From positions 1-54,155 of the forward strand of contig JBFXDS010000020.1 in assembly GCA_050180895.1 (NCBI GenBank): a stretch of 54,155 bases of DNA, read 5' to 3'. Made by a program: the position numbers and the translations under genes. The notes under the pieces were generated by a model that was given only the letters and a program-made list of their open reading frames with translations, ran no database searches and was not told the DNA's origin. Below are positions 43,306 to 52,401 of the stretch, piece after piece; positions within the stretch are counted from its first letter, which is position 1, and each line of letters begins with the position of its first letter. This DNA comes from JBGPEQ01 sp050180895. Its GTDB lineage: Bacteria > Pseudomonadota > Alphaproteobacteria > Dongiales > Dongiaceae.

Positions 43306-44517
43306 CTATGCCGCCGACCCGCAATCGGCCCGGTCTTGCAGGGACTCGGCTTCGGCCAGACGCGGCAGCCACACGGTCGCGGTGGCGCCGGCACCCGCCG
43401 CGCCCTCGACGTCGATGGTGCCGCCATGCTGCTCGAGGATCTGGCGCACCGTGGGCAAGCCGAGGCCGACACCGAAACTCTTCGTGGTGAACAGGGGCTC
43501 GAAGATATGCGGCAGCACCGCGGCGGCGATGCCGGGGCCGCTGTCGGCGATCGAGAGGCGGACATGCGGGCCGGCGCGCTCCGTGCGAACGGTGATGCGC
43601 CGGGGATGGCCGGCGTGAGGCCGCCAAGCGGGGTCGTTCAACGCCTGCACGGCGTTGTCGACGAGGTTGACGACGACCTGCCGGAACCGCTCGCGGTCGA
43701 TCACCACCTCGCTTTCGGCATGCAGCTCGCAGGCGACGGCGATGTCCGCGGGAATCCGGCACTGCGTCATCGCGTCGCCGAGCCAAGAATCGATCGCCGT
43801 CGGCGTCCGGGCGACATCCCGCTTGAGGGTGAATTCGAGGAGAGCCGCGATGATGGTGGCGCAACGGGCGATGTTGCGATCGGCGCGCTCGAGGGCGCGC
43901 TCGACGCCAAGCTCCTTGCCGGCGGTGAGCCGGTGCACCAGCGCCATCGAGTTGCGGATGGCGCCCAACGGGTTGCGCAACTCGTGGCTGACGGTGGCGG
44001 CGACCCGGCCGATGGTCGCCAGCCGCTCGCTGCTCGCCAGCCTGTCCATCGCCGCCGTCAGGCTTTCGTTGGCGTCGCGCAGCTCCAGCTCGACCCTGCG
44101 GCGCTCGGTGACGTCGGTGATGACGCCGACGATGTAGCGCGCGCCGTCGGGCGTCGCGATCAGGGATTTGCGGGTGACGATCCAGTGCTGCTTGCCCGCG
44201 GCGTCCGTCAGCGCCTCCTCGTTCTCGTCCGGCACGCCGGTCTGCAACACGACCCTGTCCTTGGCCTGGAAGATGCAGGCCTCCTCGGCCGGCACGAAAT
44301 CAAAATCGGTACGGCCGAGCAACGCCGCCCGCGCGCTGCCGAGGAAGGCGCAGAACGCGTCGTTGACGAAGACGAAGCGGTGCTGGGCGTCCTTCACGAA
44401 GACGGGGTTGGTGATGGCGTCGACGATGCGGGCGAGAACGCCCTGCGCGCCGCCTAGGTCGGGCAGGGAGACGGTGGCCGCGTCGCTGCCGACCGGGGAT
44501 TCTGACAGCGGATTCAT
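43306..44517 (-). CDS. PAS-domain sensor histidine kinase
   Basis: A 403-residue soluble kinase without membrane helices. Residues about 25-140 form one PAS domain ending with a PAC-like VGVITDVTERRRVE. The dimerisation and phosphoacceptor domain has H178 in TVSHELRNPLGAIRNS. The ATPase domain has the N box VVNLVDNAVQAL, G1 DSGPGIAAAV, an F box PLFTTKSFGVG and G2 GLGLPTVRQ. It is a complete HisKA kinase. No response-regulator gene is next to it, so it is an orphan in this window, and its signal is unknown. It is convergent with the flavoprotein gene, six bases apart. Confidence 0.9.
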   Translation of the reverse strand: MNPLSESPVGSDAATVSLPDLGGAQGVLARIVDAITNPVFVKDAQHRFVFVNDAFCAFLGSARAALLGRTDFDFVPAEEACIFQAKDRVVLQTGVPDENEEALTDAAGKQHWIVTRKSLIATPDGARYIVGVITDVTERRRVELELRDANESLTAAMDRLASSERLATIGRVAATVSHELRNPLGAIRNSMALVHRLTAGKELGVERALERADRNIARCATIIAALLEFTLKRDVARTPTAIDSWLGDAMTQCRIPADIAVACELHAESEVVIDRERFRQVVVNLVDNAVQALNDPAWRPHAGHPRRITVRTERAGPHVRLSIADSGPGIAAAVLPHIFEPLFTTKSFGVGLGLPTVRQILEQHGGTIDVEGAAGAGATATVWLPRLAEAESLQDRADCGSAA

Positions 44518-44569
44518 CCGGCGGATGCTGGCAGATTAGGGTTAATTTTGCCTTTAGATGCGCCGGCGG

Positions 44570-45643
44570 TCAGCTGCCGTACATGTGCACGCCCAGGACG
44601 AAGCGGTCGCCGCGGGTGACGGGCATGACCTCGTGCAGGAGCGCGGCGGACCAGATGACGGCGGTGCCGCGCTCGACCTCGTAGAGGTGGTCGCCATATT
44701 CGCGGAAGCGGAGCGCGCCGCCCTCGTAGTCGCCGGCATTCAGGTTGATGGTCATGGTGAAGCGGCGGTGCGCGGTCTCCTTGGTCGAGTTGTCGCGGTG
44801 CGCGTGGAGCACGCCGCCCGACGCCGAATCGTAGCGCACGATGCGGTAGGGCTCGCGCTGCGACACGCCGGTCTGGAACGCCTTGCGCATCTCCGGCGCG
44901 ACGCGGCGGCCGAAGCGCTGGTCGAGGAAGCGCTGCACGGCCGCATCGCGCACCACATACTCCGTCAGCTGGCCGTAGACGCCGGCGTGGCCGACCTTGA
45001 AGTCGCCCTGCTCCCGCGTGTGCCCCTCGCTGCGGAAGCCGTCGGTCGAGGGCCAGAGATTGACCGGCCGGTACCACAGCTCGATCAGACGGGCGCAATC
45101 CGCATCGCCGAGCACGCGCGGCAGCAGCAGGACCGGCGCCTGGGCCGTCACGCGCGCACGCCGCGGCGGCAGGGCTTCGCGCAGATAGGCAAGCGCGGCC
45201 TCGGCCATCGGCGCGGTCGCGGTATCGCGGATGATCCGCGCGATCCGGTGATTGGGATCGAGGATCGCGACCGTGGCCGCGGCCTCGGCGCCATAGGCGC
45301 GGAACACGTCGCCCGTGGCGTCGGCCAGCAGCTTGAAGGGCAGCCCGAGCGCCGTATGCGCAGCGCGATTGGCCTCGACTGGCTGGCGGCTCAAGGCATA
45401 GATGGAGGCTTCGAGCGCCTGGAACGCGGCATGGGCATCGCGGAAGGCGGCCAGCAGCGGCGCCGGCAGGTCGCCGCCGGGGCAGAACAGCAGCACCAGC
45501 GGCCTGCCGACGACCAAGTCGGCATGGCTGTAGGCGGGCGTGCCGTCCTGGTCGAGCGCGACCACGCGCGGCGCCGGATCGCCGGCCTCGAGCGGGCGCG
45601 GCGGGGATGCTGCCGCTTCGGCTCGAACATCATCTGCAGGCAT
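44570..45643 (-). CDS. Fusion of degenerate peroxiredoxin domain and 2OG-Fe(II) oxygenase
   Basis: A 357-residue two-domain protein. Residues about 18-155 follow the AhpC/TSA peroxiredoxin fold (GDPAPRVVALDQDG, LLFCPGGD, LGLPFKLLADATGDVFRAYG, VAILDPNHRIARIIRD), but the peroxidatic Cys position is Pro in DLPAPLLAAF, so peroxidase activity is unlikely. Residues about 165-355 are a prolyl-4-hydroxylase-type dioxygenase. The iron ligands are His and Asp in HAHRDNS and His in LLHEVMPVTRGDRFVL, and the Arg in GDR binds 2-oxoglutarate. The oxygenase part looks active. Substrate and reason for the fusion are unknown. Confidence 0.85.
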   Translation of the reverse strand: MPADDVRAEAAASPPRPLEAGDPAPRVVALDQDGTPAYSHADLVVGRPLVLLFCPGGDLPAPLLAAFRDAHAAFQALEASIYALSRQPVEANRAAHTALGLPFKLLADATGDVFRAYGAEAAATVAILDPNHRIARIIRDTATAPMAEAALAYLREALPPRRARVTAQAPVLLLPRVLGDADCARLIELWYRPVNLWPSTDGFRSEGHTREQGDFKVGHAGVYGQLTEYVVRDAAVQRFLDQRFGRRVAPEMRKAFQTGVSQREPYRIVRYDSASGGVLHAHRDNSTKETAHRRFTMTINLNAGDYEGGALRFREYGDHLYEVERGTAVIWSAALLHEVMPVTRGDRFVLGVHMYGS

Positions 45644-45661
45644 GAGGAATGCTCCCCGATC

Positions 45662-46216
45662 CTAGAAATCATATCCCACGCGACCCATCATGTCATCGAT
45701 CAGGGCATCGGTCGGCGACCGTCCCGCGAAGTCGCAATAGTAGCCGCTGATGAGATGGCGATAGCCGGTGGTGCCGGCGACATGTCCGGAGAAGCGGGTG
45801 AAGCCGAAGCAGGCCGCCTGCATGCCGGCCAGCCGGGCATCGAAGCGCCGGACGGTGAAGGCACCGCGCTTCGTTTCGTCGCCCCAGCCGTCGGTCGTCT
45901 CGAATACCGGATGGTTCTGGATCACGTCCTTGACCTCCAGGCGGACCAGATAGGTGCGGTGGCCGACGGATGCATGCGACACGACGAACACGAAGGTCGA
46001 CCCGAGCACCTGGACGACCTCACGCGACCCGGTGCCCTGATCTCCGCCGCCGCCGATGTTCCGGCTCCCGCATTCCGTCGAGACCGCCTCCGGTACATCC
46101 TCCACCCGGATCGACAGGCCGGCGCATTCCCCGGCGCTCAGGGCCGTCGCCTCGATCGGCGACAGCATTGCGCCCGCCGCCAACAGCAGCGCCGCGCCCC
46201 GACACGTCGGTTCCAT
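45662..46216 (-). CDS. Secreted protein of unknown function
   Basis: A 184-residue protein with an N-terminal signal peptide (MEPTCRGAALLLAAGAMLSP, cleavage near ATA-LS). The mature part has about four Cys (ECAGL, ECGSR, QAACFG, YYCDF), which may form disulfides in the periplasm, and a beta-rich middle (TYLVRLEVKDVIQNHPVFET). I recognise no family. The ATG at 46216 directly precedes the signal sequence; the open frame continues 45 codons further without support. It follows no clear operon, lying 18 bases upstream of the oxygenase fusion on the same strand. Confidence 0.7.
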   Translation of the reverse strand: MEPTCRGAALLLAAGAMLSPIEATALSAGECAGLSIRVEDVPEAVSTECGSRNIGGGGDQGTGSREVVQVLGSTFVFVVSHASVGHRTYLVRLEVKDVIQNHPVFETTDGWGDETKRGAFTVRRFDARLAGMQAACFGFTRFSGHVAGTTGYRHLISGYYCDFAGRSPTDALIDDMMGRVGYDF

Positions 46217-46364
46217 CGTTCCCCGCTCCCTGCCCGTTCGGGCTTCCACCGCACCCCCGCATTCTCCGCCCGCGGGAGCGGCCTGTCCACAGCCGCGCCG
46301 GCATGGACGGGCGAACCGAGTTCGGACATGATCCGCTGCCGATTCGCCCAAGGTTTCACGAGAA

Positions 46365-47669
46365 ATGGCGCCGCACTCGCCGCTGTTCGCACCGGACTAC
46401 AAGGACCTGCCCTATTGGTGGGAGGCGACGCCGCGACCGCAACTGCCCGCGGGCGACCTGCCGGCCCGCGCCGACGTGCTGATCGTCGGCTCCGGCTATA
46501 CCGGCCTGTGCGCCGCGCTGGCCACGGCGCGTGGCGGGCGCCACAGCGTGGTGATCGATGCCGAAGACGCCGGCTGGGGCTGCAGCAGCCGCAATGGCGG
46601 CCAGATCAGCACCAGCATCAAGCCGAGCTATGACGAGCTGGCCGCGCTCCACGGCGCCGAGCGTGCCTTCCGGATCGCCAAGGAGGGTCACAATGCCCTC
46701 GCCTGGATCGCCGAGTTCATCGCGGCGGAGGGCATCGACTGCCGGTTCGAGCGCGTCGGCCGCTTCCACGCCGCGCACAACCCTGCCCAGTACGAGATTC
46801 TCGCCCGCAAGCTCGCGCATCAGCCGAAGGGGCTGGAGGTGGAGGCGCATATGGTGCCGCGGGCCGAACAGCATGGCGAACTCGGCACCGACGCCTATCA
46901 TGGCGGCGCCGTCTACGCGCAGCACGCGGCGCTCGACCCGGGGCGCTATCACCAGGGCCTGCTGCAGCGTACGCTCGCGGCCGGCGCGACGGTCGTGGCG
47001 CGCTGCCCGGCGACGGATATCGCGCGCGACGGCGACGGATTCCGCGTCGCCACGCCGCGCGGCACGATCCAGGCGCGCAACATCGTCATCGCCACCAACG
47101 GCTACACCGGCCCGCTGACGCCGTGGCACCGGCGGCGGGTCATCCCGATCGGCAGCTACATCATCGCCACCGAGCCGCTGGCGCCCGAGCTGATGGCAAA
47201 GCTGATGCCGCGGTCGCGGGTGGTCAGCGACACGCGCAAGCTGATCTACTACTACCGCGCCTCGCCGGACCGCACGCGCATCCTGTTCGGCGGCCGCGTC
47301 GCCTACAAGGAGACCGATCCGCGGGTGAGCGCGCCGCGGCTGCATGCCGAGCTGTGCAACATCTTTCCCGAATTGCAGGGCACGCGCATCAGCCACTCCT
47401 GGGTCGGCTTCGTCGCCTACACCTTCGACACCCTGCCGCATCTCGGCTGCCAGGACGGTCTGTACTACGCCATGGGCTACTGCGGCTCCGGCATCTCGCT
47501 GGCCAGCTATTTCGGCACCCGCATCGGCCAGCAGGTGCTGGGCCTGGCCGAGGGCCGGACGGCGCTCGACGGGCTGACGTTCCAGACGCGGCCGCTCTAC
47601 TACGGCGACCCCTGGTTCCTGGCCGCCTCGATCATGTACTACCGCTGGCGCGACCGGCAGAACCGGTAG
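46365..47669 (+). CDS. FAD-dependent amine oxidase (PuuB/OrdL-like, DAO family)
   Basis: A 434-residue flavoenzyme of the D-amino-acid-oxidase fold, closest in pattern to gamma-glutamylputrescine oxidase. The start has the typical PYWWEATPRP segment, the FAD motif is VLIVGSGYTGLCAALATARGG (around residues 36-56), and GCSSRNGGQISTSIKPSYDEL follows, as in PuuB. The C-terminal FAD block is YYAMGYCGSGISLASYFG. It may oxidise a gamma-glutamylated amine; a PuuD-like hydrolase is encoded 5 kb away, but the other Puu genes are not seen. Confidence 0.87.
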   Translation: MAPHSPLFAPDYKDLPYWWEATPRPQLPAGDLPARADVLIVGSGYTGLCAALATARGGRHSVVIDAEDAGWGCSSRNGGQISTSIKPSYDELAALHGAERAFRIAKEGHNALAWIAEFIAAEGIDCRFERVGRFHAAHNPAQYEILARKLAHQPKGLEVEAHMVPRAEQHGELGTDAYHGGAVYAQHAALDPGRYHQGLLQRTLAAGATVVARCPATDIARDGDGFRVATPRGTIQARNIVIATNGYTGPLTPWHRRRVIPIGSYIIATEPLAPELMAKLMPRSRVVSDTRKLIYYYRASPDRTRILFGGRVAYKETDPRVSAPRLHAELCNIFPELQGTRISHSWVGFVAYTFDTLPHLGCQDGLYYAMGYCGSGISLASYFGTRIGQQVLGLAEGRTALDGLTFQTRPLYYGDPWFLAASIMYYRWRDRQNR

Positions 47670-47701
47670 CATCATCGCGCATCGATTCGCGACCGGAGCG
47701 T

Positions 47702-50128
47702 ATGAACGATCACGCCGACAATCGGACCTGGGTCGGGCCCGAGGATGCCCTCGACGAACTGGCGCGCCGCACGGCGATGCTGGACGCGGTCGGCTATGCC
47801 GCGACCCGCATCGTCGTCGGCGACGACTGGCGCGGCGGCATCCAGGAGCTGCTCAACCGCCTCGGCCGCGCCACCGAGTCCAGCCGCGTCAGCCTGTTCG
47901 AGATCCATCCCGGTCCGGACGGACGGCTGGCCGAGAGCTGCCGCTACGACTGGACGGAGCCGGGCCAGCCGCCGATGAGCGGCGACCCGCGCTACCAGGA
48001 CATGCCGCTGGTCGACGCCGCCGGCGTCGTCGACGAGTGGACGCTGCGGCGCCAGCGCGGCGAGGTGGTGCAGGCCATGCTGCGCGACCTGACCGGCTAC
48101 AACCGCCAGGTCTTCGAGGAGACCTCCACCCTCTCCTTCATCTCCGTGCCGATCATGCTGCGCGGCGGCTGCTGGGGCTTCCTCGCCTTCGACGACTGCC
48201 ACCGCGAGCGCGAGTGGACGCCGGTGGAGATCGAGGTGCTGCGCACGGCGGCCTCGCTGATCGGCGGCGCCATCGAGCGGGCGAGGGCCGACGAGCGGCT
48301 GCGGCTCTCGGAGGAACGCTATGCCCTGGCGGCGCGCGGCGCCGCCGACGGGCTGTGGGACTGGGACGTCGCCGCCGACCGCGCTTATTTCTCGCCGCGG
48401 CTGCACGAGATCCTCGGCCTCGGCGAGGGCGCCCTCGGCGAGGCCATGTCCAGGCTCTTCGATTGCTTCGATGCCGCGGACGCGGCGCGCCTGCGCGACT
48501 ACTTCCGCATCCGCTTCGGCGAGCGCAAGCGCAAGTTCCGCTTCGAAGTGTGCGCGCGCGAACCAGCCGACCACCCGCGCTGGTTCGTCGCCCGCGGCAT
48601 GATCGTCTATGAGGGCGAGCGGCCGACCCGCGTCGTCGGCTCGATGCGCGACATCACCGACATCAAGGACGCCGAGGCGAAGCTGCGCACGCTGACGGAC
48701 GACGCGCCCGTGCTGCTCTGCATGATCGATCCGGAGGACCGGCTGGTCTTCGCCAACAACCGCTTCCTCACCTTCTTCGGGCGCACGCTGGAGGATCTCG
48801 TCGACGGCCGCTGGGAATGGACCTCGGACGTCCATCCCGAGGACCTGCCGGAGACCCAGCGCCGCTGGACCGAGGCGCTCAACCGCCGGGAATCGGTGCA
48901 GTTCGAGCATCGCGTGCGGCGCCAGGACGGCGAGTACCGCTGGGTGCAGGAGACCCAGGTGGCGCGGTTCACGCCGGAGGGGAGCTTCGCCGGATTCGTC
49001 GGCGCCCTCGTCGATATCACCGGCCGGAAGCAGGCCGAGGCCGCCGTCCGCGCCAGCGAGGCGCGCGCGAGCGCCATCCTCGATACCGCCCTCGACGCCA
49101 TCATCAGCATCGACGAGGCCGGCCGGATCGTGGAGTTCAACCAGGCCGCCTCGCGCATCTTCGGATACAGCCGCGACATGGCGCTGGGACAGCCCCTCGG
49201 CGACCTGATCGTTCCGGCAAGCCTCCGCCAGAAGCACAAGGACGGCCTGCACCACTATGTGACGACCGGGGAGGCCCATATCTTCGGCCGCCTGATCGAG
49301 GTCGAGGGGCAGCGGGCCGACGGCAGCGCGGTGCCGGTCGAACTCGCCATCGCCGAAGTCCGTCTGCCGCAGGGCCGCCTGTTCACGGGAATCCTGCGCG
49401 ACATCTCCGAGCGCCGACGCTTCCAGGCCGAGCTGTCGGACATCGAACGGCGGCGCGCCGTGCTCGCCCGGCATTTCTCGCCCAACATGGTCGACGAGCT
49501 GATGCGCACCGGCGGCGAGCTCGACGCGGTGCGCACGCAGCCGATCGCCGTGATGTTCGCCGACCTGTTCGGCTTCACCGCCCTGTCGGCCTCGATGGCG
49601 ACGACGGACGTGGTCGGGCTGCTGCGCCGCTTCCACGCGCTGGTCGAGGAGGCCGTGTTCGGCAACCAGGGGACGCTGGACAAGTATATCGGCGACGGCG
49701 TCATGGCGACCTTCGGCACGCCGCTGCCGGGCACGCGCGACGCCACCAACGCGCTGGCCGGCGCGCGCGCCATCCTCAAGGGCATCAACCGCTGGAACCG
49801 CGAGCGCGAGGCGGCCGGCCTGCGGCCGATCCGCATCGGCATCGGCCTGCACTACGGCGAAGCGACGCTCGGCAACGTCGGCAGCGCGCGGCGCTTCGAG
49901 CACACGGTGGTCGGCGAGACGGTCAACCTGGCGAGCCGCATCGAGCAGCTGACGCGCATGCTCGACATCGCCCTCCTGGTCAGCGATTCCCTCGTCGCCA
50001 CGGTGAAGCGCGAGGGCGGTGACCACGTCCTGGACAGGCTCCAGGAGGTGGGCACGCACGCGATCCGCGGCCACAAAGCGCCGGTCGGCCTATGGGGGGT
50101 GACGGCGGAGTCGCTCGGCGTCGACTGA
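47702..50128 (+). CDS. GAF-PAS-PAS-PAS class III adenylate/guanylate cyclase
   Basis: An 808-residue cytoplasmic signalling protein. Order: a GAF-like domain (about 15-195), PAS 1 (about 200-320, ending VVGSMRDITDIKDAE), PAS 2 (about 325-445, ending GALVDITGRKQAE), PAS 3 (about 455-575, ending GILRDISERRRF), a short coil and a class III cyclase domain (about 595-800). Metal-binding Asp residues are D621 in VMFADLFGFT and D665 in KYIGDGVMATFG. The transition-state Asn and Arg are in GETVNLASRIEQL. All are intact, so it should make cAMP (or cGMP) in response to ligands or redox state sensed by GAF and PAS. No membrane helices are present. Confidence 0.92.
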   Translation: MNDHADNRTWVGPEDALDELARRTAMLDAVGYAATRIVVGDDWRGGIQELLNRLGRATESSRVSLFEIHPGPDGRLAESCRYDWTEPGQPPMSGDPRYQDMPLVDAAGVVDEWTLRRQRGEVVQAMLRDLTGYNRQVFEETSTLSFISVPIMLRGGCWGFLAFDDCHREREWTPVEIEVLRTAASLIGGAIERARADERLRLSEERYALAARGAADGLWDWDVAADRAYFSPRLHEILGLGEGALGEAMSRLFDCFDAADAARLRDYFRIRFGERKRKFRFEVCAREPADHPRWFVARGMIVYEGERPTRVVGSMRDITDIKDAEAKLRTLTDDAPVLLCMIDPEDRLVFANNRFLTFFGRTLEDLVDGRWEWTSDVHPEDLPETQRRWTEALNRRESVQFEHRVRRQDGEYRWVQETQVARFTPEGSFAGFVGALVDITGRKQAEAAVRASEARASAILDTALDAIISIDEAGRIVEFNQAASRIFGYSRDMALGQPLGDLIVPASLRQKHKDGLHHYVTTGEAHIFGRLIEVEGQRADGSAVPVELAIAEVRLPQGRLFTGILRDISERRRFQAELSDIERRRAVLARHFSPNMVDELMRTGGELDAVRTQPIAVMFADLFGFTALSASMATTDVVGLLRRFHALVEEAVFGNQGTLDKYIGDGVMATFGTPLPGTRDATNALAGARAILKGINRWNREREAAGLRPIRIGIGLHYGEATLGNVGSARRFEHTVVGETVNLASRIEQLTRMLDIALLVSDSLVATVKREGGDHVLDRLQEVGTHAIRGHKAPVGLWGVTAESLGVD

Positions 50129-50152
50129 CTACACGTCGCGGTGACCCCCTCG

Positions 50153-50617
50153 CTACCGCCGCACCCGGAAGAACTGCCGCAGCAGCTCGCCCGCCCGAAT
50201 CTCGGCGATGCCGCCATAGACCTCGGGCCGGTGATGGCAGGTCGGCTGCGCGAAGATGCGCGGCCCATGATCGACGCCGCCGCCCTTGGGATCGTAGGCG
50301 CCGAAGTAGAGCCGGCGGAGGCGGGCAAAGGCGATGGCCTGGGCGCACATCGGACAGGGCTCGAGGGTGACGTAGAGATCGCAGCCCGGCAGCCGCTTAG
50401 CCGCGCCGGCCGCCGCCGCGGCGCGGATGACCAGCAGCTCAGCATGGGCGGTCGGGTCCTGCAGCTCCTCGACCCGGTTGCCGCCGCGCGCGAGGACGGC
50501 GCCGCTGGCGCCATCGACGAGGACAGCGCCGACCGGCACCTCGCCGCGCGCGCCCGCCGCCTCGGCCTCGGCGAGAGCGAGGGACATCGCACGCTGCGAA
50601 TCCACCGAGTCGCTCAC
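50153..50617 (-). CDS. tadA: tRNA-specific adenosine deaminase
   Basis: Zinc deaminase that converts A34 to inosine in tRNA-Arg(ACG), normally essential. The 154-residue product has the HAE motif (H58, E60 in PTAHAELLVIRAA), zinc ligands C88 and C91 in LEPCPMCAQAI, and the TadA-specific segments YFGAYDPKGGGVDHGPRIF and QPTCHHRPEVYGG. The start is taken as GTG 50617, which overlaps the vapC stop by four bases (GTGA) and has GAGG upstream; an ATG at 50587 is the alternative. On the mRNA it is the third gene after vapB and vapC, an unusual arrangement. Confidence 0.9.
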   Translation of the reverse strand: MSDSVDSQRAMSLALAEAEAAGARGEVPVGAVLVDGASGAVLARGGNRVEELQDPTAHAELLVIRAAAAAGAAKRLPGCDLYVTLEPCPMCAQAIAFARLRRLYFGAYDPKGGGVDHGPRIFAQPTCHHRPEVYGGIAEIRAGELLRQFFRVRR

Positions 50618-51033
50618 GGCTCGTCCTCGACCCATAGCACATGCGATGCGACGGGATCACCCCGGACCGCGTTGTAGAGCTTCCCGTCGGCGGTGACCAA
50701 CCGACAATCGAGATGCTCGGCAAGGGTCAAGTAGGCGCCGTCATAGAATGTCCGGCCCAACCTCACCGCAGTTTCGAGCGCAGCCTCCAGCAGCGGGGCC
50801 ACGGGTTCGGTCTTGATCGAGACGCGCTTCAGTTCGCCGACAATCTCATGCGCGACATCGGCGGTCAGATCGCCACGTCGCAGCTTCTTCCACAGGATAT
50901 TGCCGAACTCGGACCACAACAGATCCGGCACGATGAGCTCGAAGCGCGCATCGAGGAACCGTGATGCCGCCGAGGTGTGCACCTCATGCACGTACCATTT
51001 TACGGCAACGCTGGCGTCGACGACGATACGCAC
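50614..51033 (-). CDS. vapC: VapC-type PIN-domain ribonuclease toxin
   Basis: A 139-residue PIN-domain protein with all four acidic metal ligands: D6 in VVDASVAVKW, E42 in LLWSEFGNIL, D98 in YDGAYLTLAE and D116 in VTADGKLY. Toxins of this kind cut specific RNAs, often initiator or other tRNAs. It starts with GTG at 51033, overlapping the antitoxin stop by one base (TAGTG), and its own stop overlaps the tadA start. The toxin is therefore made from the same message as its antitoxin and a tRNA-editing enzyme. Confidence 0.9.
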   Translation of the reverse strand: MRIVVDASVAVKWYVHEVHTSAASRFLDARFELIVPDLLWSEFGNILWKKLRRGDLTADVAHEIVGELKRVSIKTEPVAPLLEAALETAVRLGRTFYDGAYLTLAEHLDCRLVTADGKLYNAVRGDPVASHVLWVEDEP

Positions 51034-51266
51034 TACCGATCGCGATCCTCGCGTATCAGGTCGACGCTGTCGCTCTTGTTGGTGCGGGCCGTCCGCTTCT
51101 GCAGGCGGAGGGCCGCCGCCCGTGCTTCCTCCATCGTATAAGCCGAGGCGGCCTGCTCGAGAATCGCCTTCGCTTCGCCCTGCAGCGACCGGTTGTGCTG
51201 CCGCGCCCGCTCCTTCAGCCGCTTGACCGTTGCGGGATTGAGATCCCGGACAAGAACCTCTGCCAC
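51033..51266 (-). CDS. vapB: FitA/VapB-type ribbon-helix-helix antitoxin
   Basis: A 77-residue antitoxin. The N-terminal ribbon-helix-helix reads VAEVLVRDLNPATVKRLKER and RARQHNRSLQGEAKAILEQA, the pattern of FitA-like proteins. The C-terminal part is the toxin-neutralising tail (residues 45-77). The GTG at 51266 follows GGAGAAGGAC and gives the conserved start; an open frame reaching 51398 is not needed. Together with VapC it probably represses its own promoter through the palindrome at 51285. Confidence 0.86.
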   Translation of the reverse strand: MAEVLVRDLNPATVKRLKERARQHNRSLQGEAKAILEQAASAYTMEEARAAALRLQKRTARTNKSDSVDLIREDRDR

Positions 51267-51284
51267 GTCCTTCTCCACATGAGA

Positions 51285-51297
51285 TAGCAATTTGCTA
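51285..51297. promoter_or_regulatory. Probable VapBC operator palindrome
   Basis: TAGCAATTTGCTA is a perfect 6+1+6 palindrome 19-31 bases before the vapB start. Ribbon-helix-helix antitoxins bind such sites. It would overlap the ribosome loading or early transcribed region of the operon. Confidence 0.5.
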
Positions 51298-51442
51298 GCA
51301 CACGCCGCACCGATACGGCAAGCGCAAATCCGGCAATTCGGCTCTCGCGGCTGAGCTCGTTGAGACGAAGCCATATTTGTTTGCAGCCGGTTAACCACGG
51401 TGGTGTAGATTGCCGTCCCGATCCTATGGTGCGATCGACCGC

Positions 51443-52369
51443 ATGACCGAAGTTCCGCAACTGCTCCTGCCCGAAGGCCGCCCCGCCCTCCTCGACGGCG
51501 GCATGGGCCGCGAGCTGCGCGCGCGCGGCGTGCCGATCCTCAACACCATCTGGTCGGCCAACGCGCTGCTCGTCGCCAAGGATGTCGTGCTCCAGGTGCA
51601 CAAGGACTATATCGCGGCCGGCGCCGACATCATCACGACGAACACCTACGGCGTCATCAAGGACGACCTGAAGAAGGAAGGCATCGAGGACCGCTTCGCC
51701 GAGCTCAACCGCCTGGCCGGCAAGCTCGCCATCCAGGCCTCGCGCAGCGCCGAGGAGGCGGTGGCCGTGGCCGCCTCGCTGCCGCCGCTGCACGGCAGCT
51801 ACCGGCCCGACCCGGTCGGCGCGGTCGACGAGCTCGTGCCGCTCTATCGCGAGCAGTGCGAGACGCTGGAGCCCTATTGCGACCTGTTCCTGTGCGAAAC
51901 CATGTCGAGCGGCGACGAGGCGCTGGCGGCGGCCACCGCGGCCTGCGAGTTCGACAAGCCGGTGTGGGTCTCCTGGACGCTGGACGAGGACGCCTCGGGC
52001 AAGCTGCGCAGCGGCGAGACCATCGCCGCGGCGGCGGCGAAGATCGCGCATCTGCCGGTCTCCGGCTTCCTCGCCAATTGCTGCGCGCCGGAAGCGATCG
52101 ACGCCGCCATGCCGCAGTTGGCGGCACTGAACAGGGGCATTGCCGGCGGCTATGCCAATACCTTCAAGCCGGTGCCGAAGGACTGGGAATTGGACGGCGA
52201 GAAATCCAGCGACGGCCTGCTGCCCACCCGCGACGATCTCGATCCCGAACGCTATGCGGCGCATGCGCAGACATGGCTCCAGGCCGGCGCGCGCGTCATC
52301 GGCGGCTGCTGCGGCACCGGCCCGCAGCACATCGCGCGCCTGAAGCAGCTGATCGGGAGCGGCAAGTGA
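51443..52369 (+). CDS. Homocysteine S-methyltransferase family protein
   Basis: A 308-residue zinc methyltransferase with a TIM-barrel fold, related to MmuM and betaine-homocysteine methyltransferase. The N-terminal LLDGGMGRELRARGV, the barrel segment GADIITTNTYGVIKDDL, and zinc-binding Cys in ANCCAP and GGCCGTGP are present. It should transfer a methyl group to homocysteine to give methionine; the donor (S-methylmethionine, betaine or other) is not evident. The start ATG at 51443 fits; the frame opens 11 codons earlier. It links to the methionine metabolism of the metZ operon. Confidence 0.87.
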   Translation: MTEVPQLLLPEGRPALLDGGMGRELRARGVPILNTIWSANALLVAKDVVLQVHKDYIAAGADIITTNTYGVIKDDLKKEGIEDRFAELNRLAGKLAIQASRSAEEAVAVAASLPPLHGSYRPDPVGAVDELVPLYREQCETLEPYCDLFLCETMSSGDEALAAATAACEFDKPVWVSWTLDEDASGKLRSGETIAAAAAKIAHLPVSGFLANCCAPEAIDAAMPQLAALNRGIAGGYANTFKPVPKDWELDGEKSSDGLLPTRDDLDPERYAAHAQTWLQAGARVIGGCCGTGPQHIARLKQLIGSGK

Positions 52370-52401
52370 ACGTCTCCTCGGAATTGTGGCATCGCAGCAG
52401 T

